A stretch of 7,253 nucleotides of DNA. Origin: Verrucomicrobiota bacterium. Lineage in GTDB: Bacteria > Verrucomicrobiota > Verrucomicrobiia > Limisphaerales > JACRJZ01. Location of the stretch: assembly GCA_022711695.1 (NCBI GenBank), contig JAKLEJ010000177.1, positions 1 to 7,253 on the forward strand, given 5' to 3'. The position numbers and the translations under genes were made by a program. How positions within the stretch are numbered: position 1 is the stretch's first letter; each line of letters opens with the position of its first letter. Positions 6,491-7,253 of the stretch are shown here, one piece after another. The notes beneath the pieces are model-generated. The model was not told the origin of the DNA. It saw nothing but the letters and a program-made list of their open reading frames with translations, and searched no databases.

Positions 6491-6519
6491 TTGCCGGGCG
6501 GGCCGGCGCCGCCTACAAC
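6491..6519 (+). promoter_or_regulatory. Candidate sigma-70-like promoter of the glycosidase gene
   Basis: TTGCCG (6491-6496, 4 of 6 to the -35 consensus) and TACAAC (6514-6519, 4 of 6 to the -10) are separated by 17 bases. The -10 box ends 8 bases before the ATG at 6528, which again predicts a nearly leaderless transcript for a gene lacking a Shine-Dalgarno. The matches are modest and the call is tentative. Confidence 0.22.
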
Positions 6520-6527
6520 ACTCTCCC

Positions 6528-7253
6528 ATGAACTCACAGCCGCGCATTGGCTCGACAAAACTGCCGCCGCATTTCCATTCCGGTGTCGTCCTGTCGCCTG
6601 CCTCCTGCGCCGGCTGCCTTGGCCGGGCGATCCTGGCGTGGGCGTCGTCTGGCTTCCGGGCTGGTCTTCTGTGCACCGCCGTTCTGGCAGGCCTCCCGGC
6701 TTCAGCCGCCAGCCCCTCCCGCGCCGTTCCCGCGCCCCTGCCAGACCACCCTGGCAACGTCTTTCTGGCCGGCGAAGACGTGTCCGCGCCCGCGCCGGCC
6801 CAGACCGCCCCCGTTCGGTTGCTGGACTACGACGACAAGGTCCTGGCCACGGTCGAACCCAAGGCGGGTCGTTTCCATCTCGGTCGGCTGCCTGTTGGGT
6901 TCTATCGGCTCCAGGCCGAGGGCGCGTCGAACTGGAGTTCGCTCGCGGTGCTCGCGCGGCTGAGCGCGCCAACTCCGGCCGATTCCCCGGTGGCCCTGGA
7001 CGTGGCCATGGCCTGGTTCTACACGAAGGAGAAGATGGAGGCCGTTTCGAGCCTGTGCGCGCTCGCCGGGATCAACTGGGTTCGCGACCGGCTGGCCTGG
7101 GGACAGATGGAACCCCGCAAGGGAGAATGGGCTTCCGAGAACCGTTACGATCACTCGGCCGCGGCGCAATCTCGCGCCGGATTGCGGGTCCTCCAGGTGA
7201 ATCACTCTTCACCGTCCTGGGCCACCGCCGCCACCAAGCGGTTTCCTCCCGAT
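6528..7253 (+). CDS. Secreted glycoside-hydrolase-like protein (TIM-barrel type), 3' partial
   Basis: An open frame of 242 codons from the ATG at 6528 runs off the window without a stop. Residues 1-61 form a long export signal: about 43 mostly polar residues, then GLLCTAVLAGLPASAA with a likely cleavage after ASA. Residues 76-145 look like a small beta domain (NVFLAGEDV, VRLLDYDDKVLATVEPKAGRF, LGRLPVGFYRLQA), as often precedes the catalytic barrel in large PVC glycosidases. From about 160 the barrel seems to begin: VAMAWFY, then AGINWVRDRLAWGQMEPRKGEW (180-201), a pattern typical of the first strands of clan GH-A enzymes (GH5/GH39-like: arrival at a WG..EP..G motif), then RAGLRVLQVNHSSPSWAT (216-233). 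The catalytic glutamates would lie downstream, outside the window, so neither family nor activity can be fixed. It is divergent from uppP, with no Shine-Dalgarno. No other ATG, GTG or TTG occurs in frame before the signal peptide core, which supports this start. Confidence 0.75.
   Translation, partial: MNSQPRIGSTKLPPHFHSGVVLSPASCAGCLGRAILAWASSGFRAGLLCTAVLAGLPASAASPSRAVPAPLPDHPGNVFLAGEDVSAPAPAQTAPVRLLDYDDKVLATVEPKAGRFHLGRLPVGFYRLQAEGASNWSSLAVLARLSAPTPADSPVALDVAMAWFYTKEKMEAVSSLCALAGINWVRDRLAWGQMEPRKGEWASENRYDHSAAAQSRAGLRVLQVNHSSPSWATAATKRFPPD

Noticed and set aside
1..7253. CRISPR arrays, tRNA or rRNA genes, insertion sequences
   Set aside because: No regularly spaced repeats, no cloverleaf-like segment, and no transposase motif or terminal inverted repeats were seen on either strand.

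Overview
The window is GC-rich bacterial chromosomal DNA. Several traits point to the Verrucomicrobiota or a close PVC relative. These are an ECF sigma factor paired with a long single-pass, Pro/Ala-rich membrane protein instead of a zinc-finger anti-sigma, a secreted SMP-30 protein, a secreted glycosidase of clan-A type, and several starts without a clear Shine-Dalgarno. The assignment is an inference from gene style; no taxonomic marker such as rRNA is present.

Layout. At the left edge (1-273, +) lies the tail of an AbiEii/AbiGii-type nucleotidyltransferase gene that stops early, inside a hairpin it shares with the convergent gene rnhB. From 6301 down to 282 six genes run in one direction on the minus strand: uppP (undecaprenyl-diphosphatase), a secreted alpha/beta hydrolase, a secreted SMP-30/gluconolactonase-like protein, an ECF sigma factor, its putative membrane-bound regulator, and rnhB (RNase HII). 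The gaps between them are 60, 137, 25, 3-6 and -4 bases. The last four genes therefore look like one transcription unit, and the regulator and rnhB share an ATGA stop/start. At the right edge (6528 to beyond the window, +) a divergent gene encodes a secreted glycoside-hydrolase-like protein that is cut by the window end.

How the genes fit together. The sigma factor and membrane protein form a plausible envelope-signalling pair. The SMP-30 protein just upstream may be a co-expressed exported enzyme or only a positional neighbour. UppP recycles the lipid carrier for cell-wall synthesis. RNase HII is a housekeeping DNA-repair enzyme that appears to ride at the end of the sigma operon.

Most of the window is recognisable biology, and I do not see a clearly new system. 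The points most worth a second look are the truncated AbiEii-like gene and its hairpin junction, the atypical sigma-regulator pair with rnhB coupled to it, and the paired leaderless-like promoter candidates between uppP and the glycosidase gene.
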